Shown in pieces: positions 45,109 through 52,786 of a stretch of 64,000 nucleotides of DNA. Every line of letters begins with the position of its first letter. Position 1 is the first letter of the stretch. Below the pieces are notes generated by a model, which made no database searches, was not told the DNA's origin, and saw nothing but the letters and a program-made list of their open reading frames with translations. Made by a program: the position numbers and the translations under genes. The DNA comes from Actinomyces weissii (GTDB lineage Bacteria > Actinomycetota > Actinomycetes > Actinomycetales > Actinomycetaceae): the NCBI RefSeq assembly GCF_016598775.1, contig NZ_CP066802.1, positions 1,860,001 through 1,924,000 on the forward strand, read 5' to 3'.

Positions 45109-46665
45109 TCACAGCCCCTCGACGCGACGGACGGACACCACTGACTCCACCCGCTCCTCCTGCTCCAGGTCGCGGACGGCAGCGTCCAGGGCCCGAACGG
45201 GGGCCACGTGGGTGACGATGGTGACCACGGCGTCCTGACCACCCACGTAGCTGGACTGGCGCACCGAGTCGATAGACACCTGGTTGCTCGCGAAGACCTG
45301 GGCCACCGCTGCCAGCGCGCCGGGAGCGTCCACCACGCGCAGCTGCACCTGGTAGCGGGTCAGGGCGTCCTGCAGGCCGAGCACCGGCAGGGCCGCGTAG
45401 GAGGACTCCCGAGGCGCCTGTCCGCCGTTGACACGGTGGGCGGCGGCGGCCACGACGTCGGAAAGGACCGCGGAGGCGGTGGGGGCGCCCCCCGCGCCCT
45501 GCCCGTAGAACATAAGGCGGCCCGCGGCCTCGGCCTCCACCAGCACGGCGTTGAAGGCCCCGCGCACGGAGGCCAGCGGGTGGTCCTTGGGCACCAGGGC
45601 CGGGTGGACGCGCACGGAGACGCCCTGGGCCAGCTCGTCGTCACGGCGCTGGGCGATGGCCAGGAGCTTGATCTCGCAGCCGGAGGCGTGGGCCTCGCGG
45701 ATGTCGTCAGCGGTGACGTCGGTGATTCCCTCCACCGCTACGTCGTCCAGCCCCACCCTGGTGTGGAAGGCCAGGGAGGCGATGATGGCGCACTTGGCAG
45801 CGGCGTCCAGGCCCTCGACGTCGGCGGTGGGGTCAGCCTCCGCGTAGCCCAGCTGCTGGGCGGTGGCCAGGGCGGCGTCAAAGGACAGGCCCTTGGTACT
45901 CATCTCGTCCAGGATGAAGTTGGTGGTGCCGTTGACGACGCCCAGCACGCTGGTCACCCGGTCCCCGGCCATGGACTCGCGCAGGGCGTAGACCACGGGG
46001 ATCGCCCCGGCCACGGCGGCCTCGTAGTAGAAGTCCACCTGGGCCTGGGCGGCGGCGGCGTAGAGCTCGGGGCCGTGGGCGGCGATCAGGGCCTTGTTGC
46101 CGGTTATGACTGAGGCCCCGGCGCGGAAGGCCGCCAGTATCAGGGTGCGGGCCGGCTCGATGCCGCCGATCAGCTCAATAACCAGGTCGTTGCCGGTGGC
46201 GACGGCGGTGGAGTCGGTGGTCAGCAGCTCGCGGGGGACGGCGGGGTCACGCGGGGCCTCCAGGTCGCGCACGGCGACCCCGGTGACGTGTAGGCGGGCG
46301 CCGGAGCGGGCGGCGAAGTCCTCGGCCCGCTCCAGCAGCAGGCGCACCACCTGGCTGCCGACGGTGCCCGCGCCGAGCACACCGACCTTGAGCACCGGGC
46401 GGTCCACCAGCAGGGGGGCGGGGGCTGGGACGGGGGCAGCCGGGATAGGGGCTGGGACGGGGGCGGCCGGGATGGGGGCGGTAGGGGTGACGCCGGTTGC
46501 AGCCGTGGTGCCGGGGGCGGGGTCAGGGTCAGGGGCGCTGGAGGCGGGCGTGGCGCCGTCAGCAGCTGCAGCGCCGGTTGCAGCCGTGGCACCTGAACCA
46601 GCAACGAGGTCAGGGACGGCAGGGGTGCCGGGGGCAGCGGAGCCGGTGCGGGACTCAGAGGTCAT
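45109..46665 (-). CDS. hom: Homoserine dehydrogenase with ACT domain
   Basis: 518 aa. It reduces aspartate semialdehyde to homoserine with NAD(P)H. LKVGVLGAGTVGSQVVRLL is the Rossmann loop (~94-112), ELIGGIEPARTLILAA and GNKALIAAHGPEL follow, and the catalytic region is YEAAVAGAIPVV (E of YEA) with EADPTADVEGLDAAAKCAI. A C-terminal ACT domain (~440-518) mediates threonine feedback. The first ~90 residues are an Ala/Pro/Thr-rich extension with a repeated IPAAPVPAP, not needed for catalysis in relatives. AAGGTGG precedes ATG 46665. Operon with thrB. Confidence 0.95.
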   Translation of the reverse strand: MTSESRTGSAAPGTPAVPDLVAGSGATAATGAAAADGATPASSAPDPDPAPGTTAATGVTPTAPIPAAPVPAPIPAAPVPAPAPLLVDRPVLKVGVLGAGTVGSQVVRLLLERAEDFAARSGARLHVTGVAVRDLEAPRDPAVPRELLTTDSTAVATGNDLVIELIGGIEPARTLILAAFRAGASVITGNKALIAAHGPELYAAAAQAQVDFYYEAAVAGAIPVVYALRESMAGDRVTSVLGVVNGTTNFILDEMSTKGLSFDAALATAQQLGYAEADPTADVEGLDAAAKCAIIASLAFHTRVGLDDVAVEGITDVTADDIREAHASGCEIKLLAIAQRRDDELAQGVSVRVHPALVPKDHPLASVRGAFNAVLVEAEAAGRLMFYGQGAGGAPTASAVLSDVVAAAAHRVNGGQAPRESSYAALPVLGLQDALTRYQVQLRVVDAPGALAAVAQVFASNQVSIDSVRQSSYVGGQDAVVTIVTHVAPVRALDAAVRDLEQEERVESVVSVRRVEGL

Positions 46666-47120
46666 GTAGCCACCTTGCGTCGTGGGGGCCGCCCGGGTCG
46701 GGCGGGGTCACAGGAGCCAGCATAGGTGCCCTCCCCGGGCAGTGCGGACAGCGTCCACTCACCTGGGCCTGGCCCTGAGCACCAGGCACCCGCCCTGGGG
46801 CGGTGCGGTCAGCGTCCACGTGCCCGGAGGGGCGTTTAGCCGGCACTGGGGCCGCGGCCCCTTGCGGGCGGCTGGGGCAGGGCTTCCGCCTCGGCGCGCA
46901 GGAGCGCCGCACGCTCGTGGTCACCGCGTGCCTCCACTTGTGCATTTCGGCGCGAGTGGTGCGGTATTTCGGCACCACTCGCGCCGAAATGCACCAGTCG
47001 TGGTGGGGTGGGCACGCCCCGCCGTCGCCAGCCACCCACCGGCCAGGCGGCCGACGTCGCCCGGCAGGCAGGCCTCACCACCCCACCACCGTCAGGCAGG
47101 CACAGACCGGGGCTCCGCCG
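46666..47120. other. 455-bp hom–lysA intergenic region with family B palindrome
   Basis: Contains family B locus 4 and two similar blocks with CAGCGTCCAC (46750 and 46811). No gene seen. Provides the hom promoter region and the lysA 3' end. Confidence 0.5.
46936..46998. repeat. Family B palindrome, locus 4
   Basis: 27-nt arms (46936-46962, 46972-46998) beginning ACTTGTGCATTTCGGCGCGA, loop GGTATTTCG, one mismatch (GCACCAGT for GCACAAGT). It lies 122 bp past the lysA stop, consistent with a 3'-end element. Confidence 0.95.
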
Positions 47121-48662
47121 TCAGTCACCCTCCAGGCGCAGCAGGTCCTCCAAGGTCTCCGGGCGCAGCACCCAGCCCTGCTGGCCGTCAGCCACCCAGG
47201 CCACCCCCGGACGAGTAAACAGGTTGTAGTTATTAGCCATCGAGCGCCCATAGGCACCTACCGCGGGTACCGCCAGCACGTCCCCCACCGCCAGGTCCAC
47301 AGGCAGGTCCACGTCCCGCACCACCACGTCCCCGCTCTCACAGTGCTTCCCCACCACGCGGGCGCGCACCAGCCCCACAGCCGGGTCAGGCCGGCGGTTG
47401 GCCAGCAGGGCCGTGTACTCGGCGTCGTACAGGGCGGGCCGCAGGTTGTCGCTCATGCCGCCGTCCACGCTCACGTAGACCCGACTGGCCCCCTCCCCCA
47501 GCTGGACCGTCTTCAGCCCCGTGACGGTGTAGAGCATCACGGTGGTGGGGCCCACCACGCTGCGGCCCGGCTCCACCGAGACATGGGGGACGCCGTCGCC
47601 CAGCTCAGCGCAGGTGGAGCGGACCACCTCCGCCAGCGCGCGGGCCACCTCCGCGGCACTGGGGGCCACCGGGTCGGCGCCCGTGTAGGCGATGCCGGGG
47701 CCGCCCCCCAGGTCCACCTCCGGGCACAGCCAGCCGGTGGCCGCGGCCAGCTCGTGACGCAGCCGCAGCACGACCTGGGCCGCCTGCCGGAAGCCGTCCA
47801 GGGCCAGGATCTGGGAGCCGATGTGGGAGTGCAGGCCGTGCAGCTCCAGCTCGGGGGCCGCGATGATCCGCTCGCAGACCTCCCGCGCCTCCCCGGAGGC
47901 CACCGACACCCCGAACTTCTGGTCCTCGTGGCCGGTGGAGATGTGCTCGTGGCCGCCCGCGTGCACGCCGGTGGTCAGGCGCACCATGACCTTGCCCTGC
48001 TCCTGGGGGCCGTAGACCCCAGCCTGCCGCAGGGAGCGGACCGCGCAGGCGGCCAGATCGACCTCGGCGGCGGAGTCCAGCACCAGGTGCCCCACGCGGT
48101 GCTGCAGGGCCACCCGCAGCTCAGCCTCCGTCTTGCCGTTGCCGTGCAGGCCCAGGCGGGTGGCCTGGGTGGGGGCGTCCTGCAGGGCAGGCGGCACGCC
48201 GTCGACCTCTTGCAAGGCGCCCTGAGCGGCGGCGGTCTTCTGCGCCGAGACCGGCACGCCGTCGACATCCTGCAGGGCGGCCAGACCCACTGCCAGCTCG
48301 CAACGGCTGGCCGTGTCGATACCCATGCCCTCCTCCAGGACCGTGCGCGCCACCCGGGTGGTGAGGAAGGCCTTGCCCGCATAGAAGGCGCTGCCCCCAC
48401 CCATCCCGTACCGGGGCCAGAACTCCTCCTCCATGGCGGCGGCCCAGGCGGCGGCGCGGCCACGCAGGTCGGCCTCGTCCAGCACGAAGACCGGGGTGGG
48501 GGCCTGCTCCAGCACCTGGGTGAGCGTGCGTCCACCCAGGGTCAGGGCGCCGTCCGGTCCACGGCGGACCGTGGTGGGCCACAGGTCCGGGCGCTCCGTG
48601 GGCTCGGGGGCAACCAGGCTGCCCAGGGGCGCTTCTCCGGCGGCGACGGCGGGGTTGGTCAT
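47121..48662 (-). CDS. lysA: Diaminopimelate decarboxylase
   Basis: 513 aa. PLP enzyme converting meso-diaminopimelate to lysine. The PLP lysine is K97 in FYAGKAFL; HSHIGSQI, GGGPGIAYTG and EPGRSVVGP are intact, as is the active-site C in GKHCESGD. Residues ~130-168 hold an unusual duplicated LQ(D/E)VDGVP insert before the LGLHGNGKTEAEL strand, so the enzyme is longer than its relatives. GGAG precedes ATG 48662. Family A locus 5 is ~100 bp upstream. Same strand as argS in the conserved order, but 1.19 kb apart. Confidence 0.95.
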   Translation of the reverse strand: MTNPAVAAGEAPLGSLVAPEPTERPDLWPTTVRRGPDGALTLGGRTLTQVLEQAPTPVFVLDEADLRGRAAAWAAAMEEEFWPRYGMGGGSAFYAGKAFLTTRVARTVLEEGMGIDTASRCELAVGLAALQDVDGVPVSAQKTAAAQGALQEVDGVPPALQDAPTQATRLGLHGNGKTEAELRVALQHRVGHLVLDSAAEVDLAACAVRSLRQAGVYGPQEQGKVMVRLTTGVHAGGHEHISTGHEDQKFGVSVASGEAREVCERIIAAPELELHGLHSHIGSQILALDGFRQAAQVVLRLRHELAAATGWLCPEVDLGGGPGIAYTGADPVAPSAAEVARALAEVVRSTCAELGDGVPHVSVEPGRSVVGPTTVMLYTVTGLKTVQLGEGASRVYVSVDGGMSDNLRPALYDAEYTALLANRRPDPAVGLVRARVVGKHCESGDVVVRDVDLPVDLAVGDVLAVPAVGAYGRSMANNYNLFTRPGVAWVADGQQGWVLRPETLEDLLRLEGD

Positions 48663-48762
48663 ATCTGCTCCTGCGCTTGGTCCTGGTCCGGGGGTCTGGT
48701 CCTTTCTACAAGCGCGCCGTGCAAGGGGACAAGCCTTGCCCGGAAGCTGGGAGCCACCGCCT

Positions 48763-48835
48763 CTCTCGCGAGACCGGGACATCGGTACCGCGAGACCGGG
48801 ACATATGGCTCACGAGTTCGGTAAGGGCGGCCTTA
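48763..48835 (-). repeat. Family A repeat, locus 5, left boundary of island 1
   Basis: Read on the minus strand: leader TAAGG-N4-CCTTA, CCGAACTCGTGAGCCATATG, then two more cores ending CTCGCGAGAGAGG. It points toward lysA, whose start is 100 bp away. Confidence 0.95.
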
Positions 48836-49759
48836 CTTGCGGACAGCGCGGCCCGGTTCCTGGCCGTCGAGGCCATAACGAGCCCGGGCACGGTCAGCCC
48901 CACGTCAGACGAGATGGTCCACGCCTTGCAATAGCCAGAGAAGCGACTGGCAACCTGAACCTGCTCTGGTAGCTACTGCCTGCGGTATGCGCCGTGAGAC
49001 ACCATCCCGGCCTGGCCTTGTAGACCGAGCGCCTTAGACCAGCGTCCGTGCAACGCGAGGGGTTGACGTGGGCCTAAACATGGGGCGTGCCAAAGACTAC
49101 AAGTCTGTACCACGCACTAGGGACTGACGGCGCCCGTTAGAGCGCGGCCCTGCAGGCCCCAGCGACCATAACAACGTGCGCGAGTGCCGACGTCGTCGCA
49201 GTTGCACACAGAAAGCACCACACAAAGCAGGCTACGAAGATTTGCCCTTGCAATCACGCTCATCGTGCCTCGCCCTGCTTCTGCCTGGACAGTTCCCGCA
49301 CCCGCCTAAATGTGCAACGGCAACATCGACGCACATCTAGCGACGCCTCCCCTGCTGCACCCCAGTCGGAAACGTTGAAATTTCAGTACTTTATGCACAG
49401 CCCAGTAGCCTCACGTGTGCAACGCACGGCCTCTGCAGCACCAACGACGTCGCCCCTTGCACGCCCCGGGGATTCCCCAAGAATGCCCCAGAAAACAGCA
49501 GCCAGATCCGCACCCCGGGCGGCACCAAGCCGGGAGAGGATAATTTGTTCCCGCGCACCCCCGCGAATTACTTGCGTACAAAACCGTGAACGCCCCCAAC
49601 CCCAGCCAGACCAATCAGGAATCCACCGTCATTCCCACCGCCACTCGGCCAGCAGCGGTCCACCAGCCTCAAACCCGCCCGGCACAAGCCATTAACGGCC
49701 AGTTACACAAGCAGCTACCTAACAAACAGGGCAACAGCACAAGCCCTCACCCCGCAGGC
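48836..49759. other. Gene-free island 1, flanked by outward-facing family A arrays
   Basis: About 0.92 kb without a credible gene between lysA and argS. It is bounded by family A arrays pointing outward (48763-48835 minus, 49760-49833 plus). It contains a ~180-nt element (49201-49381) shared with island 2, and extra TGTGCAAC copies (49427). The sequence looks less GC-rich than the coding regions. It may encode an RNA or be a non-autonomous mobile relic. Confidence 0.55.
49201..49381 (+). other. Conserved non-coding element, copy 1 (island 1)
   Basis: Shared blocks, in order, with copy 2: GTTGCACA (49201), TGTGCAAC (49311) and AAACGTTGAAAT (49370). The last two are 59 bp apart in both copies, and the first two 110 against 113. 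A hairpin ATGTGC/GCACAT (49310-49315 with 49331-49336) sits in the middle. See copy 2 for compensatory changes. Confidence 0.6.
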
Positions 49760-49833
49760 AAGGTAACCCTTACCGGTCTCGTGAGCCATATGTCCCGGTC
49801 TCGCGGTACATATGTCCCGGTCTCGCGAGAGGG
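49760..49833 (+). repeat. Family A repeat, locus 6, right boundary of island 1
   Basis: Leader AAGG-TAAC-CCTTA, then three core units including GAGCCATATGTCCCGGTCTC and GGTACATATGTCCCGGTCTC, ending GCGAGAGGG. It points into the 3' end of argS (stop at 49856). Confidence 0.95.
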
Positions 49834-49855
49834 ACGCTATGCCCCCCGCCGGGGC

Positions 49856-51532
49856 TCACATGCGCTCGGGGGCGCTGACCCCCAGCAGTCCCAGACCGTT
49901 GGCCAGCACCTGGCTGACTGCGTCGTTGAGCCACAGGCGGGCCACGTGACCGGCGTCCACGGCGTCGTCCCCCCGCGGGGTGACGCGGGTGGCTGCGTAC
50001 CAGGTGTGGTAGGCGGCAGCCAGCTCCTCCAGGTAGCGAGCCACCCGGTGCTGCTCGCGCATCTCCGCCGCCTGCGCCACGATCGCGGGGAAGCGGGCCA
50101 GCACCCCCAGCAGCTGCGAGTCTGCAGGAGCGTCCAGGGCCGCCGGGTCGAAGCCCGCCTCCCGGCTGACCCCGTGCGCGGCGGCGTTGCGCGCCACGTT
50201 GCGGGTGCGGGCGTGGGCGTACTGCACGTAGTAGACAGGGTTCTCGTTGCTGGCGGAGGCCAGCACGTCCAGGTCGATGTCGATCATGGAGTCCATGGAC
50301 ACGCGCGCCAGGGCGTACCGGGCCGCGTCCACCCCGACGGCGGAGACCAGGTCCTCCAGGGTCACGATGGTCCCGGCCCGCTTGGACATGCGCACCGGCT
50401 CACCGTTCTTGACCAGGTTGACCAGCTGACCGATCAGGATCTGCATGTTCTTGCCCGGCTCGTCACCGAAGGCCGCGCACATGGCCATCATGCGCCCGAT
50501 GTAACCGTGGTGGTCCGCACCCAGCAGGTAGATGGCGCAGTCGGCGCCGCGGGAGCGCTTGTCCAGGTAGTAGGCCACGTCGGCGGCAAAGTAGGCGGCC
50601 TGGCCGTCGGACTTGATCAGGACGCGGTCCTTGTCGTCCCCGAACTCGGTGGTGCGCAGCCAGGTGGCCCCGTCCCTGTCCTCGATCATGCCGCGCTCAC
50701 GCAGCTTGCCTATGGCCTTGGTGACGGCGCCGGACTCGTGCAGGGAGTCCTCGTGGAAGAACACGTCAAAGTCGGAGCTGAAGGCGTGCAGCTCGGCCTT
50801 GATGGAGGCGAACATGAGCTCGACCCCGCGCGCCCGGAAGACCTCAGCGGCCTCAGCATCAGGCAGGGTGGCAGGCTCGGGGCGGCCGGCAGCGCGCTCG
50901 TCGGCGGTTACCTTGGCAGCGATCTCGGCGATGTAGGCGCCGCCGTAGCCGTCCTCGGGCGTCTCCTGCCCGCGGGCGGCGGCCAGCAGGGAGCGGGCAA
51001 AACGGTCGATCTGCGTGCCGTGGTCGTTGAAGTAGTACTCGCGGGTGACCCGGGCCCCGCAGGCGCTGAGGATACGGGCCAGGGAGTCGCCGACGGCGGC
51101 CCAGCGGGCCCCGCCCAGGTGCACAGGTCCGGTGGGGTTGGCGGAGACGTACTCCAGGTTCACGTGCTGCCCGGCCAGGGAGCTGTTGCGCCCGTAGGCA
51201 TCCCCGGCCTGCAGGATGGTGCGGGCGAGCTCCCCGGCGGCCCCGGCGTCGAGGCGGATGTTGAGGAACCCGGGCCCGGCGACCTCCACGGAGGCCACGC
51301 CGTCGACCTGCGCCAGGCGGTCCACCAGGGTCTCAGCCAGGGCGCGTGGGCTGGTGCCTGCCTTCTTGGCCAGCTGCATGGCGACGTTGGTGGCCCAGTC
51401 CCCGTGCTCCCGGGAGCGCGGGCGCTCGACCTTGGGCAGGGGCACCTCCTCGGCGGGGAGGCTCAGGGAGCCGTCCTGCACGGCGGCGGCCAGGACGGTG
51501 CGGATCGCTTCAGCAAGCTCTTCTGGGGTCAC
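49856..51532 (-). CDS. argS: Arginyl-tRNA synthetase
   Basis: 558 aa class I synthetase. [13 protein letters not shown] is the HIGH-equivalent; RMSKRAGT is the KMSKS-equivalent; the N-terminal Add1 domain (residues 1-105) and the C-terminal anticodon-binding helices ([23 protein letters not shown]) are present. GTG start at 51532. A tRNA-Arg(CCG) gene lies 225 bp away on the opposite strand. Confidence 0.97.
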   Translation of the reverse strand: MTPEELAEAIRTVLAAAVQDGSLSLPAEEVPLPKVERPRSREHGDWATNVAMQLAKKAGTSPRALAETLVDRLAQVDGVASVEVAGPGFLNIRLDAGAAGELARTILQAGDAYGRNSSLAGQHVNLEYVSANPTGPVHLGGARWAAVGDSLARILSACGARVTREYYFNDHGTQIDRFARSLLAAARGQETPEDGYGGAYIAEIAAKVTADERAAGRPEPATLPDAEAAEVFRARGVELMFASIKAELHAFSSDFDVFFHEDSLHESGAVTKAIGKLRERGMIEDRDGATWLRTTEFGDDKDRVLIKSDGQAAYFAADVAYYLDKRSRGADCAIYLLGADHHGYIGRMMAMCAAFGDEPGKNMQILIGQLVNLVKNGEPVRMSKRAGTIVTLEDLVSAVGVDAARYALARVSMDSMIDIDLDVLASASNENPVYYVQYAHARTRNVARNAAAHGVSREAGFDPAALDAPADSQLLGVLARFPAIVAQAAEMREQHRVARYLEELAAAYHTWYAATRVTPRGDDAVDAGHVARLWLNDAVSQVLANGLGLLGVSAPERM

Positions 51533-51757
51533 GGCGGGAGTTTATCTGAGGGACTGCGTCAGGCGTCCCGACGGCGGCCCCATGTGTCCAATATGGCGCG
51601 GGGCTGGGCGCGTGAGGGTGGCCAGTGGGGACGACGACGGCGCAGGCGGGCTGGTCAACCGGCCCGTAGGCGCAGCACCGTGTTCATCATCACGGTTTTG
51701 TACTGGGGCAGTTGAGTTGCGCTCCAGAGCGCAGACGCTGGTAGGGTGCTGCCTCGG

Positions 51758-51833
51758 GCCCCGGTAGCTCAGTGGATAGAGCGTCTGCCTCCGGAGCAGA
51801 AGGTCGCAGGTTCGAATCCTGTCCGGGGCACCA
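51758..51833 (+). tRNA. tRNA-Arg (anticodon CCG)
   Basis: 76 nt with encoded CCA. The acceptor arms are GCCCCGG and CCGGGGC, the D-arm GCTCAGTGGATAGAGC, the anticodon stem TCTGC/GCAGA around CT-CCG-GA (anticodon 51791-51793), and the T-arm GCAGGTTCGAATCCTGT. It reads CGG. A hairpin plus TTTT terminator follows at 51841-51870. Confidence 0.98.
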
Positions 51834-51840
51834 GCGCATA

Positions 51841-51870
51841 GGGTCGGAATCCTCTGGTTCCGGCCCTTTT
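51841..51870 (+). terminator. Intrinsic terminator of the tRNA gene
   Basis: GGGTCGGAA and TTCCGGCCC pair with one G-T wobble, followed by TTTT, 8 nt after the tRNA end. Confidence 0.85.
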
Positions 51871-51979
51871 GCGTGCTCGGGCGTGCGCTCCGAACGGCCA
51901 GGCCCCGAACCTCGGACACGTTTGACAGACGGACGCGCCTTCGCCGTCAGGACGCGCCTCCAGCACCTGCGGCAGGCCC

Positions 51980-52768
51980 TCAGACCGCCGCCAGCTGCCT
52001 CATGCGCGCCAGCGCCAATGACGGTACGTCGGTTATGAGCGCGTCCACGTTCATCCGGGCCAGGCGCTCCATCTCGGCGGGGTCGTCCACCGTCCAGACG
52101 TGGACCTCCAGGCCCAGCTGGTGCGCGGTGGACACGAAACGGCTGGTAACCACCGGGACCCCCAGGTGCACGGTAGGCACCTGCACGCAGTCCACCCTGG
52201 ACCGGTCCTGGGTCCAGCTCCAGCGGGTACGGGGCAGCGGCAGCCCGGACTCGGCCCGCAGCAGCAGGCCCGCCACGTCGCTGACCCCAACCGAGGTCGT
52301 GGCCCGCGGCTCCTGGCGCCGCAGCACCGCCAGGCGCCGGGCCGAGAAGGAGGCAAAGCGCACCCGTTCCAGGGCCTCCGTGGCCCGCACCACCTGGAGG
52401 GCCGGCTGCACCACCTCGGGGACCTTCAGGTCCATGTTCAGGTGCAGCTGCGGGAAGGCGTACAGCACGTCGTCGAGACGCACAGGCGGGCGGCCGTCCC
52501 CCGCGTCCTGCTGGGACAGCTCTTTCCAGGTCTGCTGCCCTATAGGCCGCGCCTGGTCACTGACCCGCTGAAGGCTCGGGTCGTGCCACAGGACCACGAC
52601 GCCGTCGCTGGTCACGTGCAGGTCGGTCTCCAGCCACTGCAGCCCCAGCCCTACCGTGTGCTCCACAGCGGTCCAGGTGTTCTCAGGAGCCTCCTTGCCG
52701 CCACCACGGTGGGCGACGACCTCGGGTACCTTCCGCTCCCGCCCTTGCGGGCGTCCACGTCGCAGCAT
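51980..52768 (-). CDS. Glycerophosphodiester phosphodiesterase-family protein
   Basis: 262 aa, GDPD fold. VVAHRGGGKEAPENT (catalytic His and metal Glu), LETDLHVTSDGVVVLWHDP (second His) and VHVWTVDDPAEMERLARMNVDALITDVP are the family signatures. It hydrolyses glycerophosphodiesters to glycerol-3-phosphate. No signal peptide. It starts 18 nt after the M23 peptidase gene; GGAG lies 8 nt before the ATG. Confidence 0.93.
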   Translation of the reverse strand: MLRRGRPQGRERKVPEVVAHRGGGKEAPENTWTAVEHTVGLGLQWLETDLHVTSDGVVVLWHDPSLQRVSDQARPIGQQTWKELSQQDAGDGRPPVRLDDVLYAFPQLHLNMDLKVPEVVQPALQVVRATEALERVRFASFSARRLAVLRRQEPRATTSVGVSDVAGLLLRAESGLPLPRTRWSWTQDRSRVDCVQVPTVHLGVPVVTSRFVSTAHQLGLEVHVWTVDDPAEMERLARMNVDALITDVPSLALARMRQLAAV

Positions 52769-52786
52769 CTCCTGGGCTCCTGGGTG

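Noticed and set aside
51542..51919. A 125-aa minus-strand frame across the tRNA-Arg gene (with RIRTCDLLLRRQTLYP)
   Set aside because: This is the well-known false protein produced by translating the antisense of tRNA genes; the tRNA itself is unambiguous.
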